The notes under the pieces are model-generated. The model had not been told where the DNA came from and ran no database searches. It saw only the letters and a program-made list of their open reading frames with translations. Below, piece by piece: positions 17,744 through 28,157 of a stretch of DNA of 64,000 nucleotides. The stretch's first letter is position 1, and the number at the start of each line of letters is the position of its first letter. The translations under genes were made by a program, and so were the position numbers. This DNA is from JAXLVB01 sp046329195 (GTDB taxonomy: Bacteria; Bacteroidota; Bacteroidia; Cytophagales; Spirosomataceae), in the NCBI GenBank assembly GCA_046329195.1, contig JAXLVB010000002.1, positions 62,001 through 126,000 of the forward strand, written 5' to 3'.

Positions 17744-20254
17744 ATGCAAAACCCCTACCCATTCAAAGGTCTTACGACTGCCGAAGTAACGCTTGCCCGC
17801 CAGCGTTATGGAGCTAATCAATCAGAACATCAGGGAAAAAGCCCATTTTGGGATGCTTTCAAAGAAACAGTTACCGAGCCGATGTTTTTGCTGCTGGTGA
17901 CGTGTACAGTGATTTATTTTGTGCTTCGAGAATTTTCGGAAGGCTTCTTTATGTTAGGAGCTATTGTATTGGTATCGGCTATCTCGTTTTATCAAGATTC
18001 TCGCAGTAAAAAAGCCTTAGAAGCCCTCAAGGCCTATTCACAAGCTGCTACCACGGTGATCCGAGACAATGAATTGGCCGAAATCCCTTCTGACCAAATC
18101 GTTCCGGGTGACTTGGTGGTGGTTTCAGAAGGTGAGCTGATACCTGCCGATGGTAAAGTGTTACAAATCAATGACTTCTCGGTCAACGAATCCATTCTGA
18201 CAGGCGAAGCATTTGCTGTTTACAAAGAAGTTGGAAATGCTGATGCCAACCAAGTATATCAAGGAGCGCTGGTACAATCAGGTCAAGGAGTGTTTGAAGT
18301 AACAGCCACGGGGGCAGCTACTCAATTAGGACGAATCGGTACCTCTATTGCCGATATCGAAACCGAAAAAACGCCCTTACAGCAGCAAATTGAGCGTTTT
18401 GTTAAAAAAATGGCTGCTGCCGGAGGCGTGATTTTCTTGTTGATTTGGGGTATCAATTACCTGCGTTCGGGCGAGGTTTTGGGTAGTCTGCTCAAAGGAC
18501 TCACCATTGCGATGTCAGTCTTGCCCGAAGAAATACCCGTAGCTTTTGCGACGTTTATGGCCTTGGGAGCTTGGCGATTGATGCAGCAGGGTATTATCGT
18601 CAAACACACCCAAACTGTAGAGGCATTAGGCTCTGCTACGGTGTTGTGTACCGATAAAACAGGTACTATCACCGAAAATAAAATGGAACTAAATCGGGTC
18701 TATGTGTTTGAAAATAAGACAGTTTTGAGTAAGGACGAATGGGCACAGCCTTCAGCTTTTGCCGTCATTAGGGCAGCCATGTGGGCCAGCGAACCTACAC
18801 CTTTCGACCCGATGGAAAAAGCACTTCATGCCGTATATCAGCAACTGACCGAAGCAGACGAACGACCCACCTTTCAGCTGATTCACGAATATCCGTTGGA
18901 GGGCAAGCCACCTATGATGACGCACGTGTTTGCTGATGCAAGTGGCCAACAAATCGTAGCGTGCAAAGGTGCTCCCGAAGCAATTTTGCGACAAGCCATT
19001 TTGACTGATACCGAAAAAGAGACTATCCATCAACAAATTGCGGCCTTTGCTGCCGAAGGGCTGCGGGTTTTGGGGGTAGGAGTAGCTACACACAGTGGAC
19101 AAGATTTTCCTGCTACTCAACAAGCGTTTTCGGTTCAGTTGTTGGGATTGGTTGGTTTTTATGACCCACCCAAGCGCAATATAGCCAAGGTCTTCAGAAC
19201 GTTCTATGACGCAGGAATTCAACTCAAAATCATCACTGGCGACAATTCGTTAACGACCTTGGCCATTGCCAAACAGGCTGGTTTTCAAACCACTGAGCCA
19301 CCTATCACTGGCGACGAACTGGTGCTGCTCGATGAGGCAGCCCTGGCCGAAAAAGTAAGGGTAACGGGAATTTTCACTCGGATGTTTCCTGAAGCCAAGC
19401 TCAAAATCATCAATGCGCTCAAGGCACAGCATCAGGTGGTAGGCATGACAGGCGACGGTGTGAACGACGGCCCGGCTCTCAAGGCAGCGCATATTGGTAT
19501 TGCAATGGGTAAACGAGGCTCCGAAATAGCCAAGCAAGCATCATCGCTGATTTTGATAGACGATGACTTTGCTAAAATGGTTGATGCCGTGGCAATGGGG
19601 CGCAAAATTTATAATAACCTCAAAAAAGCCATCCAATACATCATTTCGATTCACATTCCAATCATTCTGACGGTGGCCTTGCCCTTGCTGTTGGGCTGGA
19701 TTTACCCTGCCATTTTCACACCGGTTCATGTAATTTTTCTGGAACTCATCATGGGGCCTACCTGCTCTATTGTGTATGAAAACGAACCACTCGAACGGCA
19801 CAGTATGCACCAGCCTCCACGGCCCCTAACCGATACCTTTCTGAATCTGAAAGACTTATCAATTAGTATTTTTCAAGGATTAGCCATCACGATCGGAACA
19901 CTATTTTCGTATCAATTCGCCGCCCGGCAGGGGTATAGTGAAGACCAAACCCGCACCATGGTGTTTGCCACACTGGTAGTGGCTAATATATTCTTGACCT
20001 TAGTAAACCGCTCGTTTTACTTTTCTATCCTAACGTGTTTTCGGTACAAAAACAATCTGTTAGTCAGTATTATTTTTCTGACTGTCCTGATGCTGGTGGC
20101 ATTGATATACGTACCTGTTTTTGCTGGATTTTTCAAGTTGTCTCCTCTCAGTATCAATGATTTATTAGTGATTTTGGCCGTTGGATTTACGGCAGTAGTG
20201 TGGTTTGAAGGGTACAAGTATTGGCAACGGCGCATAGCACTACTCCACCCATAG
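17744..20254 (+). CDS. Cation-translocating P-type ATPase (P2-like)
   Basis: An 836-aa protein with the full P-type core: actuator domain (TGEA, where TGES is usual), phosphorylation site DKTGT at Asp304, KGAPE nucleotide site and the TGDGVND hinge, plus about ten membrane helices. The TM4 motif is PEEIP; the calcium-pump version is PEGLP, so the ion cannot be read off with confidence. Its placement 38 bases after an Nramp-like transporter argues for balancing the same cation (uptake versus efflux). Confidence 0.9.
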   Translation: MQNPYPFKGLTTAEVTLARQRYGANQSEHQGKSPFWDAFKETVTEPMFLLLVTCTVIYFVLREFSEGFFMLGAIVLVSAISFYQDSRSKKALEALKAYSQAATTVIRDNELAEIPSDQIVPGDLVVVSEGELIPADGKVLQINDFSVNESILTGEAFAVYKEVGNADANQVYQGALVQSGQGVFEVTATGAATQLGRIGTSIADIETEKTPLQQQIERFVKKMAAAGGVIFLLIWGINYLRSGEVLGSLLKGLTIAMSVLPEEIPVAFATFMALGAWRLMQQGIIVKHTQTVEALGSATVLCTDKTGTITENKMELNRVYVFENKTVLSKDEWAQPSAFAVIRAAMWASEPTPFDPMEKALHAVYQQLTEADERPTFQLIHEYPLEGKPPMMTHVFADASGQQIVACKGAPEAILRQAILTDTEKETIHQQIAAFAAEGLRVLGVGVATHSGQDFPATQQAFSVQLLGLVGFYDPPKRNIAKVFRTFYDAGIQLKIITGDNSLTTLAIAKQAGFQTTEPPITGDELVLLDEAALAEKVRVTGIFTRMFPEAKLKIINALKAQHQVVGMTGDGVNDGPALKAAHIGIAMGKRGSEIAKQASSLILIDDDFAKMVDAVAMGRKIYNNLKKAIQYIISIHIPIILTVALPLLLGWIYPAIFTPVHVIFLELIMGPTCSIVYENEPLERHSMHQPPRPLTDTFLNLKDLSISIFQGLAITIGTLFSYQFAARQGYSEDQTRTMVFATLVVANIFLTLVNRSFYFSILTCFRYKNNLLVSIIFLTVLMLVALIYVPVFAGFFKLSPLSINDLLVILAVGFTAVVWFEGYKYWQRRIALLHP

Positions 20255-20312
20255 TAACTAGTGATATCGCATAAAAGCAGGATGCAAACAACAATATTTT
20301 GATTATTTTTTC

Positions 20313-20343
20313 TTTGATTTTAACATTTGTGCCCCTAAGTTTG
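20313..20343 (+). promoter_or_regulatory. Bacteroidota vegetative promoter for the RND efflux operon
   Basis: A -33 TTTG (20313-20316), a spacer of exactly 19 bases, then TAAGTTTG (20336-20343), a full match to TAnnTTTG. The next ATG is at 20360, giving a short leader. It supports the small ORF at 20360 as the first gene of the efflux operon. Confidence 0.7.
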
Positions 20344-20359
20344 TTTATCTGAAGTAACA

Positions 20360-20758
20360 ATGGGAGCTAAAACTGAAATCAGACTGAGTAAAAAATTGAT
20401 TTGCTGGATTTTATTCCTGCAAATTATGAATATTTCTATATGTCGGTATTTCGGAGAACCACTATCAGTTATACAATCTACCAAAATAGTGGAAGCTCAT
20501 TCCTCTAACAATCTGCTAGGCTTGTTGATTGATGCCTTTGTATATGCCCAGTCTGCCGAAGACAGCGAAACCAGCGAAGGTTCACTCGAAGAAGCAGGCG
20601 GTGCCCTTTGGAACCTCCCGCAAGAATTTAGAGTAGAAATTGTATTCTCTTCAGTTTTTATTTTAAATGGCCTTCGCCATTTTTCTGACTACCAAGAAAC
20701 CTGTTTGGCTCGTATGGCCAAGCCGACGTCTCCTCCTCCTAAAGCTCACATAGCTTAG
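20360..20758 (+). CDS. Small unknown protein at the head of the RND efflux operon
   Basis: A 132-aa protein I do not recognise. Residues about 9-27 are hydrophobic (ICWILFLQIMNISI) and may be a signal or anchor; the middle is acidic (SAEDSETSEGSLEEAGG), and a second hydrophobic stretch lies near residues 92-105. A strong promoter directly upstream and the efflux genes 170 bases downstream make it likely to be expressed with the pump. It may be a small accessory or sensor protein, but this is inference. Confidence 0.6.
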   Translation: MGAKTEIRLSKKLICWILFLQIMNISICRYFGEPLSVIQSTKIVEAHSSNNLLGLLIDAFVYAQSAEDSETSEGSLEEAGGALWNLPQEFRVEIVFSSVFILNGLRHFSDYQETCLARMAKPTSPPPKAHIA

Positions 20759-20926
20759 TATTTCTACCTCAACATTACTGTACACAAATGACCTGGTGAT
20801 GGCCAGTGTCCAATGAATGCCCTCTAGATTTCTACGGGGCCTCGTTGAAGTATTTGTCAGTATCAATACCTGTCAAAATTGATGTTTAACACCTTTGTGA
20901 TACCCACAAAGGCAAGTACTAATACT

Positions 20927-22054
20927 ATGAAACCAATCATAAAGTTATTGGCTATGGCATCTGTTCTGATGCTAACAGGAGCCTGTTCGGGTTCTAAAGA
21001 CAAACCCCCAAAAACGCAAGAAAAGTACCAGATTACTAGCCCTTTAATCATTGATACTACCTATCATACTGACTACGTGTCTGATATTCATTCGGTTAGG
21101 AATGTAGAAATTAGAGCTCGAGTAAAAGGCTATATCGAGGCCATCCATGTGGATGAAGGCAAATATGTCAAGAAAGGGCAATTGCTATTTAGTATTAGTA
21201 AAAATGAATACAAGGAAGAATTGCTTAGGGCAAAAGCGCTACTCAAAAATGCCATAGCCGAAGCCAAAGCCGCCGAACTGACTTTACAAAACACTAAGTT
21301 GCTGGTTGACAAAAACGTCGTTTCTAGAGCCGAATTAGAAATGGCACAGTCGAAGTTAGAAGCACTAAACGCAAAAATTGACGAAGCTAAATCACAAGAA
21401 TCCAGTGCGCAACTGAAACTTTCGCTTACCGATATAAAAGCTCCCTTCGATGGCGTAATTGACCGAATCCCAAACAAAGTGGGAAGTTTGATAGACGAAG
21501 GAACGCTCCTCACGACATTATCTGACAATAGTGAGGTGTTTGCGTATTTTAACGTCTCTGAAAAAGAATACCTTGATTTTGCTCAAAAACTTCATCACAC
21601 CACCAATCGGATGGAAGTGACTTTGATTTTGGCAAATAATAAAGAACATACCTACAAGGGGCATATCGAAACGATGGAAGGGGAGTTTGATAAAGTAACA
21701 GGGAGTATTGCGTTTCGTGCTCGTTTCCCAAACCCTGAGCGTCTTTTGAAGCATGGAGCCAGCGGTAAAATTAGAATGATGAATAAACTCGATAATGCCT
21801 TGGTAATTCCCCAAAAATCAACTTTTGAAATTCAAGACCGTACCTATGTGTATGTAATTGATCAAAAAAATAAGGTCAAGATGCGAAGCTTTACGTCAAA
21901 ACTCCGAATACCCCATCTCTATATTTTGGAGTCTGGATTGAGTCCCAGCGACAAAATAATCTATGAAGGCATTCAAGAACTTCGAGAAGGTACGCAAGTA
22001 GAGACCGAGTTTGTCTCACTCAAAGAAATCATTACTCAATTAGAAGAACAATAG
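20927..22054 (+). CDS. RND efflux periplasmic adaptor subunit (membrane fusion lipoprotein)
   Basis: About 375 aa from ATG 20927, preferred over upstream starts because it gives a lipoprotein signal (MLTGACSG). Order: barrel-sandwich/biotinyl-lipoyl half (RARVKGYIEAIHVDEGKYV), a long alpha-helical hairpin rich in Ala/Glu/Lys, the second lipoyl half (TDIKAPFDGVIDRIPNKVG), beta-barrel and membrane-proximal domains. It links the inner-membrane pump to the outer-membrane channel. The genes for all three parts follow in order. Confidence 0.93.
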   Translation: MKPIIKLLAMASVLMLTGACSGSKDKPPKTQEKYQITSPLIIDTTYHTDYVSDIHSVRNVEIRARVKGYIEAIHVDEGKYVKKGQLLFSISKNEYKEELLRAKALLKNAIAEAKAAELTLQNTKLLVDKNVVSRAELEMAQSKLEALNAKIDEAKSQESSAQLKLSLTDIKAPFDGVIDRIPNKVGSLIDEGTLLTTLSDNSEVFAYFNVSEKEYLDFAQKLHHTTNRMEVTLILANNKEHTYKGHIETMEGEFDKVTGSIAFRARFPNPERLLKHGASGKIRMMNKLDNALVIPQKSTFEIQDRTYVYVIDQKNKVKMRSFTSKLRIPHLYILESGLSPSDKIIYEGIQELREGTQVETEFVSLKEIITQLEEQ

Positions 22055-22095
22055 GCAAGACATGACTTGTCTCTTGTTGACATGACAAGAATCGT

Positions 22096-25000
22096 ATGTT
22101 TACACTTTTCATCTATCGCCCAGTGTTATCTATTGTGATATCACTGGCAATCACCCTATTAGGCTTACTGGCTATTGCACAATTACCTGTTACCCAGTAC
22201 CCCGATATTGCCCCGCCTGCCGTTACGGTCACTACCAAATACACTGGAGCTAATGCTGAAGTATGTGCCAAAGCCGTGGTTACGCCCATAGAGCGAGCTA
22301 TCAACGGCGTACCCGGCATGACGTACATGACCTCAACGTCAGGAAACGATGGCACCAGTATTATCCAAGTGTATTTTCAGGTAGGAATCGATCCCGATAT
22401 AGCATCGGTCAATGTGCAAAACCGAGTGACTACCGTGTTAGACGAGTTGCCCGAAGAAGTAATTAAAGCGGGTGTAGTTACCGAAAAAGAGGTGAATAGT
22501 ATGCTCATGTACATCAACCTCATTAGTCGTGATTCTACCGCCGACGAAAAATTCTTATACAACTTTGCCGACATCAACGTACTTGCCGAACTCAAACGCA
22601 TTGATGGAGTAGGTTTTGCCGACATCATGGGTCAGCGAGAATACGCCATGCGAGTATGGCTTCGTCCTGAGCGCATGACGGTGTACAACATTTCGGCAGA
22701 CGACGTGATTACGTCCTTGCGCAATCAAAACATTGAGGCAGCTCCCGGAAAAATCGGCGAGAGTTCGGGCCGTCGAGCTCAGGCCCTGCAATATGTGTTG
22801 CGTTATTCGGGAAAATACACTTCTAAAGAACAGTACGAAAACATCGTTATTAAATCGAGCCCTAACGGTGAGATTCTACGCATTCGGGACATCGCCGAAA
22901 TCGAATTTGGCTCGCTTGACTATGACGTGCTCTCCAAAGAAAATGGTAAGCCCTCAGCTGCCATTTTGTTAAAACAACGTCCAGGTTCTAATGCCAGCGA
23001 AGTCATTAAGAATGTAAAAAAACGCATGGCCGAACTCAAAGCAACGGCGTTTCCATCAGATATTGATTATACCATTAGCTACGATGTTTCTCGGTTTTTG
23101 GATGCTTCCATTCATGAAGTTATCAAAACGTTGTTAGAAGCCTTTATTTTGGTGGCTCTAGTGGTTTTCATTTTTCTGCAAGATTTTCGCTCTACGCTCA
23201 TTCCTATCATAGCGGTGCCTGTGTCGTTGATTGGAACCTTCTTTTTTATGCAGTTATTAGGATTTTCTATCAACTTATTGACACTCTTTGCGTTAGTGTT
23301 GGCCATTGGTATCGTGGTGGACAACGCCATCGTGGTCATTGAGGCCGTTCATGCCAAAATGGAGAGCGAACACGTAAGTGCTCAAGAGGCCACCGTGCTC
23401 ACCATGAGCGAAATCAGCGGCGCTATCATTGCCATTACGCTGGTCATGTCGGCGGTATTTATTCCAGTTGCATTCATGTCGGGGCCAGTGGGGGTATTTT
23501 ATCGACAGTTTTCTATCACGATGGCCATTTCGATTATCATTTCGGGAATCAATGCACTTACCTTAACGCCTGCCTTGTGTGCATTGATGCTTCATGATAA
23601 ACATCATACTCCGCAAAAAACTACTTGGCTCAGTCGCTTTTTTGAACAGTTTAACCGCAAATACGACCAACTTTCGGTTCGCTATCAAAAGTTGGTTCAA
23701 CTCATCACCAATCGGCGTTTAGTGACCTTCGGGATGCTTTTGTTTTTTATCGCTGCTACATGGACCACTAACCGCCAATTACCGTCTAGTTTTATCCCTA
23801 CCGAAGATCAAGGTACTGTTTATGCTAACGTCACTACGCCCTCGGGGGCCACGTTAGAACGTACAGAATCAGTAATTGACGACATCCAACAGGTAGCTTC
23901 TCGGCTGGATGCCGTCGAGTCAGTTTCTACCTTGGCGGGTTTTAGCCTTATGACCGATGGTTCTGGCGCTTCGTTCGGAATGGGTATGATTAACCTCAAA
24001 CCTTGGGAGCAACGAAGCGAGTCGGTAGAGGATATTGTGACAGTATTGATGGATAAAACCAAGCACATCAAAGACGCCAGTATCCAGTTTTTTCCACCGC
24101 CGGCTGTGCCAGGCTACGGCAATGCCAGTGGATTTGAGTTTCGGATTCAGGACCGAACCGGTAGTGGCGACTTACAAAAAATGGAACGAGTCACTCGTCA
24201 GTTTATAGAAGAACTTAACAAACGCCCCGAGATTGAGAATACCTTCACAAGCTTTGATGCGAGTTTTCCGCAGTATCTTCTGGATGTGGACAACGACAAA
24301 GCCGCTCAAAAAGGGGTGTCTATTGATAATGCCATGAGCAACCTTCAGTCGCTTATCGGGAGTTACTATGCAACCAACTTTATTCGATTTGGACAGATGT
24401 ACAAAGTAATGGTGCAGGCTTTGCCTCGGTACCGAGCCCAACCAAGTGATATTTTGAACTTGTACGTAAAAAATGACCAAGGCGAAATGGTACCCTACGC
24501 TGCATTTTTGTCGGTTCGGCGAGTCTATGGGCCTGAGCAGTTGACTCGCTATAATATGTTCACTGCGGCCATGATTAATGGAGAGCCCGCCGAGGGCTAC
24601 AGTAGTGGCGATGCCATCGAAACCATCAAAGAAGTCGCAGCCGAAAAATTACCCCGTGGCTACACCTATGAGTGGTCGGGCATGACACGAGACGAAGTCC
24701 AGTCAGGCAATCAGACTGTCGTCATTTTTATCATTTGTTTAGTATTTGTGTATTTGCTGTTAGCTGCCCAATACGAAAGTTTCTTACTCCCTTTGCCCGT
24801 TATTTTGTCATTACCAACGGGCATATTCGGTGCTTTTTTCTTACTAATGCTCGCCGGGCTACAAAACAACATCTACGCTCAAGTTGCCTTGGTCATGCTA
24901 GTAGGCTTGTTGGGCAAGAACGCCATTTTAATTATTGAGTTTGCTGTACTCAAACAAAAACAAGGACTTACACCCCTTCAAGCAGCTGTTGAAGGAGCAT

Positions 25001-25233
25001 ATTCCCGTTTCCGTCCCATTTTGATGACCTCTTTTGCATTTATCGCAGGATTGATACCGCTCATGTTGGCATCGGGTGCTGGCGCCATTGGGAATCGTAC
25101 CATCGGCACAGCGGCGGCGGGCGGAATGCTTTTTGGCACCCTCTTTGGCCTGCTCGTTGTACCAGGCTTGTACGTGATGTTTGCCAGTTTATCCAAAAAG
25201 AAGGTAGCCTCTCCGCTACCTGTTGAAGTTTAA
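22096..25233 (+). CDS. RND-family multidrug efflux pump, inner-membrane subunit (AcrB/HAE1-like)
   Basis: A 1,045-aa protein with the AcrB architecture: 12 membrane helices and two large periplasmic loops. Typical sequences are YPDIAPPAVTVTTKYTGA near the start and GIVVDNAIVVIEAV in TM4, which carries the proton-relay Asp residues, plus LVGLLGKNAILIIEFA in TM10. The length is normal for the family. It uses the proton gradient to expel hydrophobic compounds or drugs. It lies 41 bases after the adaptor gene and 8 before the channel gene. Confidence 0.96.
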   Translation: MFTLFIYRPVLSIVISLAITLLGLLAIAQLPVTQYPDIAPPAVTVTTKYTGANAEVCAKAVVTPIERAINGVPGMTYMTSTSGNDGTSIIQVYFQVGIDPDIASVNVQNRVTTVLDELPEEVIKAGVVTEKEVNSMLMYINLISRDSTADEKFLYNFADINVLAELKRIDGVGFADIMGQREYAMRVWLRPERMTVYNISADDVITSLRNQNIEAAPGKIGESSGRRAQALQYVLRYSGKYTSKEQYENIVIKSSPNGEILRIRDIAEIEFGSLDYDVLSKENGKPSAAILLKQRPGSNASEVIKNVKKRMAELKATAFPSDIDYTISYDVSRFLDASIHEVIKTLLEAFILVALVVFIFLQDFRSTLIPIIAVPVSLIGTFFFMQLLGFSINLLTLFALVLAIGIVVDNAIVVIEAVHAKMESEHVSAQEATVLTMSEISGAIIAITLVMSAVFIPVAFMSGPVGVFYRQFSITMAISIIISGINALTLTPALCALMLHDKHHTPQKTTWLSRFFEQFNRKYDQLSVRYQKLVQLITNRRLVTFGMLLFFIAATWTTNRQLPSSFIPTEDQGTVYANVTTPSGATLERTESVIDDIQQVASRLDAVESVSTLAGFSLMTDGSGASFGMGMINLKPWEQRSESVEDIVTVLMDKTKHIKDASIQFFPPPAVPGYGNASGFEFRIQDRTGSGDLQKMERVTRQFIEELNKRPEIENTFTSFDASFPQYLLDVDNDKAAQKGVSIDNAMSNLQSLIGSYYATNFIRFGQMYKVMVQALPRYRAQPSDILNLYVKNDQGEMVPYAAFLSVRRVYGPEQLTRYNMFTAAMINGEPAEGYSSGDAIETIKEVAAEKLPRGYTYEWSGMTRDEVQSGNQTVVIFIICLVFVYLLLAAQYESFLLPLPVILSLPTGIFGAFFLLMLAGLQNNIYAQVALVMLVGLLGKNAILIIEFAVLKQKQGLTPLQAAVEGAYSRFRPILMTSFAFIAGLIPLMLASGAGAIGNRTIGTAAAGGMLFGTLFGLLVVPGLYVMFASLSKKKVASPLPVEV

Positions 25234-25241
25234 CCTAACCG

Positions 25242-26690
25242 ATGGATCCCATGTCTCGAACTATAAAATGGATTGGCATAATTGCCATCAGTAGCTTATT
25301 GACCAGCTGTGCAATACCACCTTCTGCTAGCCTGCGCAATGATTTTAAGCCCCTGCCAAGTGCATTTAGAGGCTCCAGCGATACGACTAGCTCGGCATCA
25401 CTACCCTGGCGAATGTTTTTTAAGGACAGCATTCTAGTAGGCCTAATTGAACAAGGTCTTGCCAATAATTTCGATGCGTTAGCGGCCCTACAACGTATCG
25501 AAATGGCTCAAGCCCAGGTGCTTTCAGCATCTGGGCGTTACTTGCCATCGGTTGGCACAGTAGCTTCTATAGGACAGCGACGATTTGGAAAATACACGAT
25601 GGATGGTGTAGGTAACTACGATACTAATTTTTCAGGAAATATCTCAAAACAACAAAAAATCCCTGAATTTTTACCTGACTTTTACTTGGGTCTTCAAAGC
25701 TCTTGGGAGATTGATTTTTGGAAAAAACTCCGCAATCAAAAAAAGGCGGCCACTGCACAGTACTTAGCCTCCATAGAAGGACGAAACTGGTTGATTACCA
25801 GTCTGATTGCCGAAATTGCGATGGCTTACAACGAATTGCTTGCCCTTGATTTAGAACTCGATTTTATCAAAGAAACCATCCAGTTGCAACAAAACCAACT
25901 GACCATTAGTAAAGTTGAAAAAGAAGCGGGCCGAAGCAACGAGTTAGTTGTAAAACAATTTGAAGCACAGGTACTTAATGCTCAGAATTTAGAGCAAGAA
26001 GTTCGTCAGCAGATTATCCTAACCGAAAGCCGCCTAAACTTATTGATGGGCAGATTTCCACAGCCCATTTTACGAAACACATCCACATTCATGCGGTCTA
26101 GTTTGCTTAGTTTGCAGGTAGGTATTCCTTCACAACTACTAGCTAACCGACCTGATATTCGTCAAGCCGAACAATTACTTCAGGCCTCCAACACCAACGT
26201 AGAAGTGGCTCGATCGGCTTTTTATCCAACTGTTACTATCAATTTAGGACTTGGTTTTCAGTCGTTTAATCCAGCGTATTTGCTGCAACCCCAGTCTATT
26301 GCTTACAACTTGCTAGGAGGACTAACAGCACCACTGATTAACAAGCGAGGGATTCGAGCTGATTTTAAAACCGCCCAAGCAGTGCAATTAGAAGCCTTAT
26401 ATCTGTACCAAAAAACAATCCTTAATGCCTATGTAGAGGTGTACAACCAACTGGCTACCATGAGCAACCTGCAACAAATGTACAGAGTGAAAAACGAAGA
26501 AGCCAAAACGCTCATTGAGGCTATTGATATTGCTTCACAGTTGTATCTAACGGGCCGTGCTTCATACCTCGAAATCGTGCTGACTCGGCAAAACGCCCTG
26601 AAAGCTAATCTCGAACTAATCGAAATCAAAAAGCGGCAATATGACGCCATTATTATGATGTATAGGGCATTAGGGGGAGGTTGGAAATAA
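25242..26690 (+). CDS. Outer-membrane efflux channel lipoprotein (TolC/OprM/NodT-like)
   Basis: A 482-aa protein with a lipoprotein signal (SSLLTSCAIPPS) and two repeated TolC-like coiled-coil/barrel halves (the second contains RPDIRQAEQLLQASN, typical of the NodT group). It completes the tripartite efflux system. The start could be ATG 25251. A weak GC stem with flanking A/T runs just after the stop (26697-26723) may act as a terminator. Confidence 0.94.
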   Translation: MDPMSRTIKWIGIIAISSLLTSCAIPPSASLRNDFKPLPSAFRGSSDTTSSASLPWRMFFKDSILVGLIEQGLANNFDALAALQRIEMAQAQVLSASGRYLPSVGTVASIGQRRFGKYTMDGVGNYDTNFSGNISKQQKIPEFLPDFYLGLQSSWEIDFWKKLRNQKKAATAQYLASIEGRNWLITSLIAEIAMAYNELLALDLELDFIKETIQLQQNQLTISKVEKEAGRSNELVVKQFEAQVLNAQNLEQEVRQQIILTESRLNLLMGRFPQPILRNTSTFMRSSLLSLQVGIPSQLLANRPDIRQAEQLLQASNTNVEVARSAFYPTVTINLGLGFQSFNPAYLLQPQSIAYNLLGGLTAPLINKRGIRADFKTAQAVQLEALYLYQKTILNAYVEVYNQLATMSNLQQMYRVKNEEAKTLIEAIDIASQLYLTGRASYLEIVLTRQNALKANLELIEIKKRQYDAIIMMYRALGGGWK

Positions 26691-26825
26691 CAATTAAAAA
26701 AGGCAGCCAAACTGCTTTAAAATTTGTATCCTTGTAGCCAGAGAATGCTACTAGAATCATGTATGTTTGCTGGGTAGCTTATACTGGCTTAACCAAAACA
26801 CTAAGACTTTTGTAACGAACTTCTA

Positions 26826-27779
26826 ATGCACTTTGTTTCACACACCGAAGTCACCCAACTGTTGCCGATGAACGAGTGCATTGGCCTCATGCGTTCGCTT
26901 TTTTCATTGCCCTCAGAGCAAGTGCTTAATCCATTGCGAACCAAAATGTGGCTACCTGATTATCGAGGCGTGCTGGGGATGATGCCCTCGTTTATCGAGC
27001 CTTGGGGTATCATGGGCATCAAAGTGCTAAGTGTTTTCCCCGAAAATTACAAAAAAGGACTCAGCTCGCACCAAGGTATAGTGATCTTGTTTGAGGCTGA
27101 AACAGGGGCTATCTTAGGAAGTTTTGATGCCGATTCGATTACGGCAATACGAACAGCAGCCGTAAGTGCCCTCATGACCGACTTGCTGGCATTGCCTACC
27201 GCTAATTCGTTGGCTTTAATTGGTACAGGCGAGCAAGCCTACAGCCATTTAGAAGCCATTAGTTATGTGCGTTCGCTCCAAAATGTATGGGTGTGGAGCC
27301 CAACCCCAAGCAAAAGAGAACAGTTTGCCAGAACACAATCGGTCAAATTTGGCATCGAAATCGGTGTTAAAGACTCTATTGAGCAGACTGTGGCCGAAGC
27401 CGACATCGTCTGCACACTCACGCCCTCCACCTTGCCTGTACTGAAGAGCGAATGGATTCGGCCCGGTACGCATATCAATGCCGTAGGAGCCAGCACGCCT
27501 CAAGCCCGAGAATTAGACAGTGAGCTGGTAGCTCGCTCACGACTTTTTGTGGATAACGTAGAATCGGCCATGAACGAATCAGGCGATATTTTAATCCCGA
27601 TAGGAGAGGAGCTTATTACCCAACAGCACATAGTGGGTGCCATTGCCGATGTATTGAGCAACACCTGTGCTGGTCGCACCCATGCTGACGAAATCACGTT
27701 GTTTAAGTCATTGGGTATTGGGCTTGAAGACTTGGCTGTGGCTCACCATATTTACAAAAAATTGACACACCATGCTTGA
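26826..27779 (+). CDS. Ornithine cyclodeaminase / mu-crystallin family protein
   Basis: A 317-aa NAD(P)-dependent enzyme. Family signs are the N-terminal substrate region (RTKMWLPDYRGVLGMMPSF), the dinucleotide-binding loop LIGTGEQAYSHLEA and the following DIVCTLTPS. Members deaminate ornithine to proline, reduce cyclic imines or act as alanine dehydrogenase; the exact reaction is not decidable. It stands alone between the efflux operon and citrate synthase. Confidence 0.88.
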   Translation: MHFVSHTEVTQLLPMNECIGLMRSLFSLPSEQVLNPLRTKMWLPDYRGVLGMMPSFIEPWGIMGIKVLSVFPENYKKGLSSHQGIVILFEAETGAILGSFDADSITAIRTAAVSALMTDLLALPTANSLALIGTGEQAYSHLEAISYVRSLQNVWVWSPTPSKREQFARTQSVKFGIEIGVKDSIEQTVAEADIVCTLTPSTLPVLKSEWIRPGTHINAVGASTPQARELDSELVARSRLFVDNVESAMNESGDILIPIGEELITQQHIVGAIADVLSNTCAGRTHADEITLFKSLGIGLEDLAVAHHIYKKLTHHA

Positions 27780-28157
27780 ATCAACGTAAAGAACAAACAA
27801 GAGCCTAATTGGTAGAAAAAAGGCGGAATGGAGGCAGGAAAGGCAAATTTAATGTAAAACCTCTCAAAAAGAACCCCAAAATAGGTGTTACGGCAAAAAA
27901 CACGTCAAATAGGCACACAGAAAATTTGTTAAAAAATTTTTGCAAAAACAGATGAAAAATTCCTAATCAAACTGTAATCTTGTGTCTGTCAAAACAAACA
28001 GTTGGACAATTCTAATTGTTTATTGTGTAAAGTAAGTAAAAATAGAAAATTTCTCAGGAAATTAACATACAAGTACCTGTATAACTATTTTTTCTTTACT
28101 TTCGCAAACAAAATTATTGCTTAACTTTAGGCTGCCACGCCAAATATTTTTCTTTAT
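27780..28157. other. AT-rich leader region upstream of citrate synthase
   Basis: This 378-base gap holds the gltA promoter. TACTTTCG near 28095 resembles the -7 box. ACAATT-CT-AATTGT (28006-28019) is an inverted repeat that could be an operator. I see no RNA gene. Confidence 0.4.

Noticed and set aside
28006..28019. Riboswitch or RNA gene in the citrate synthase leader
   Set aside because: Only a short inverted repeat is visible; no multi-stem structure or known motif.
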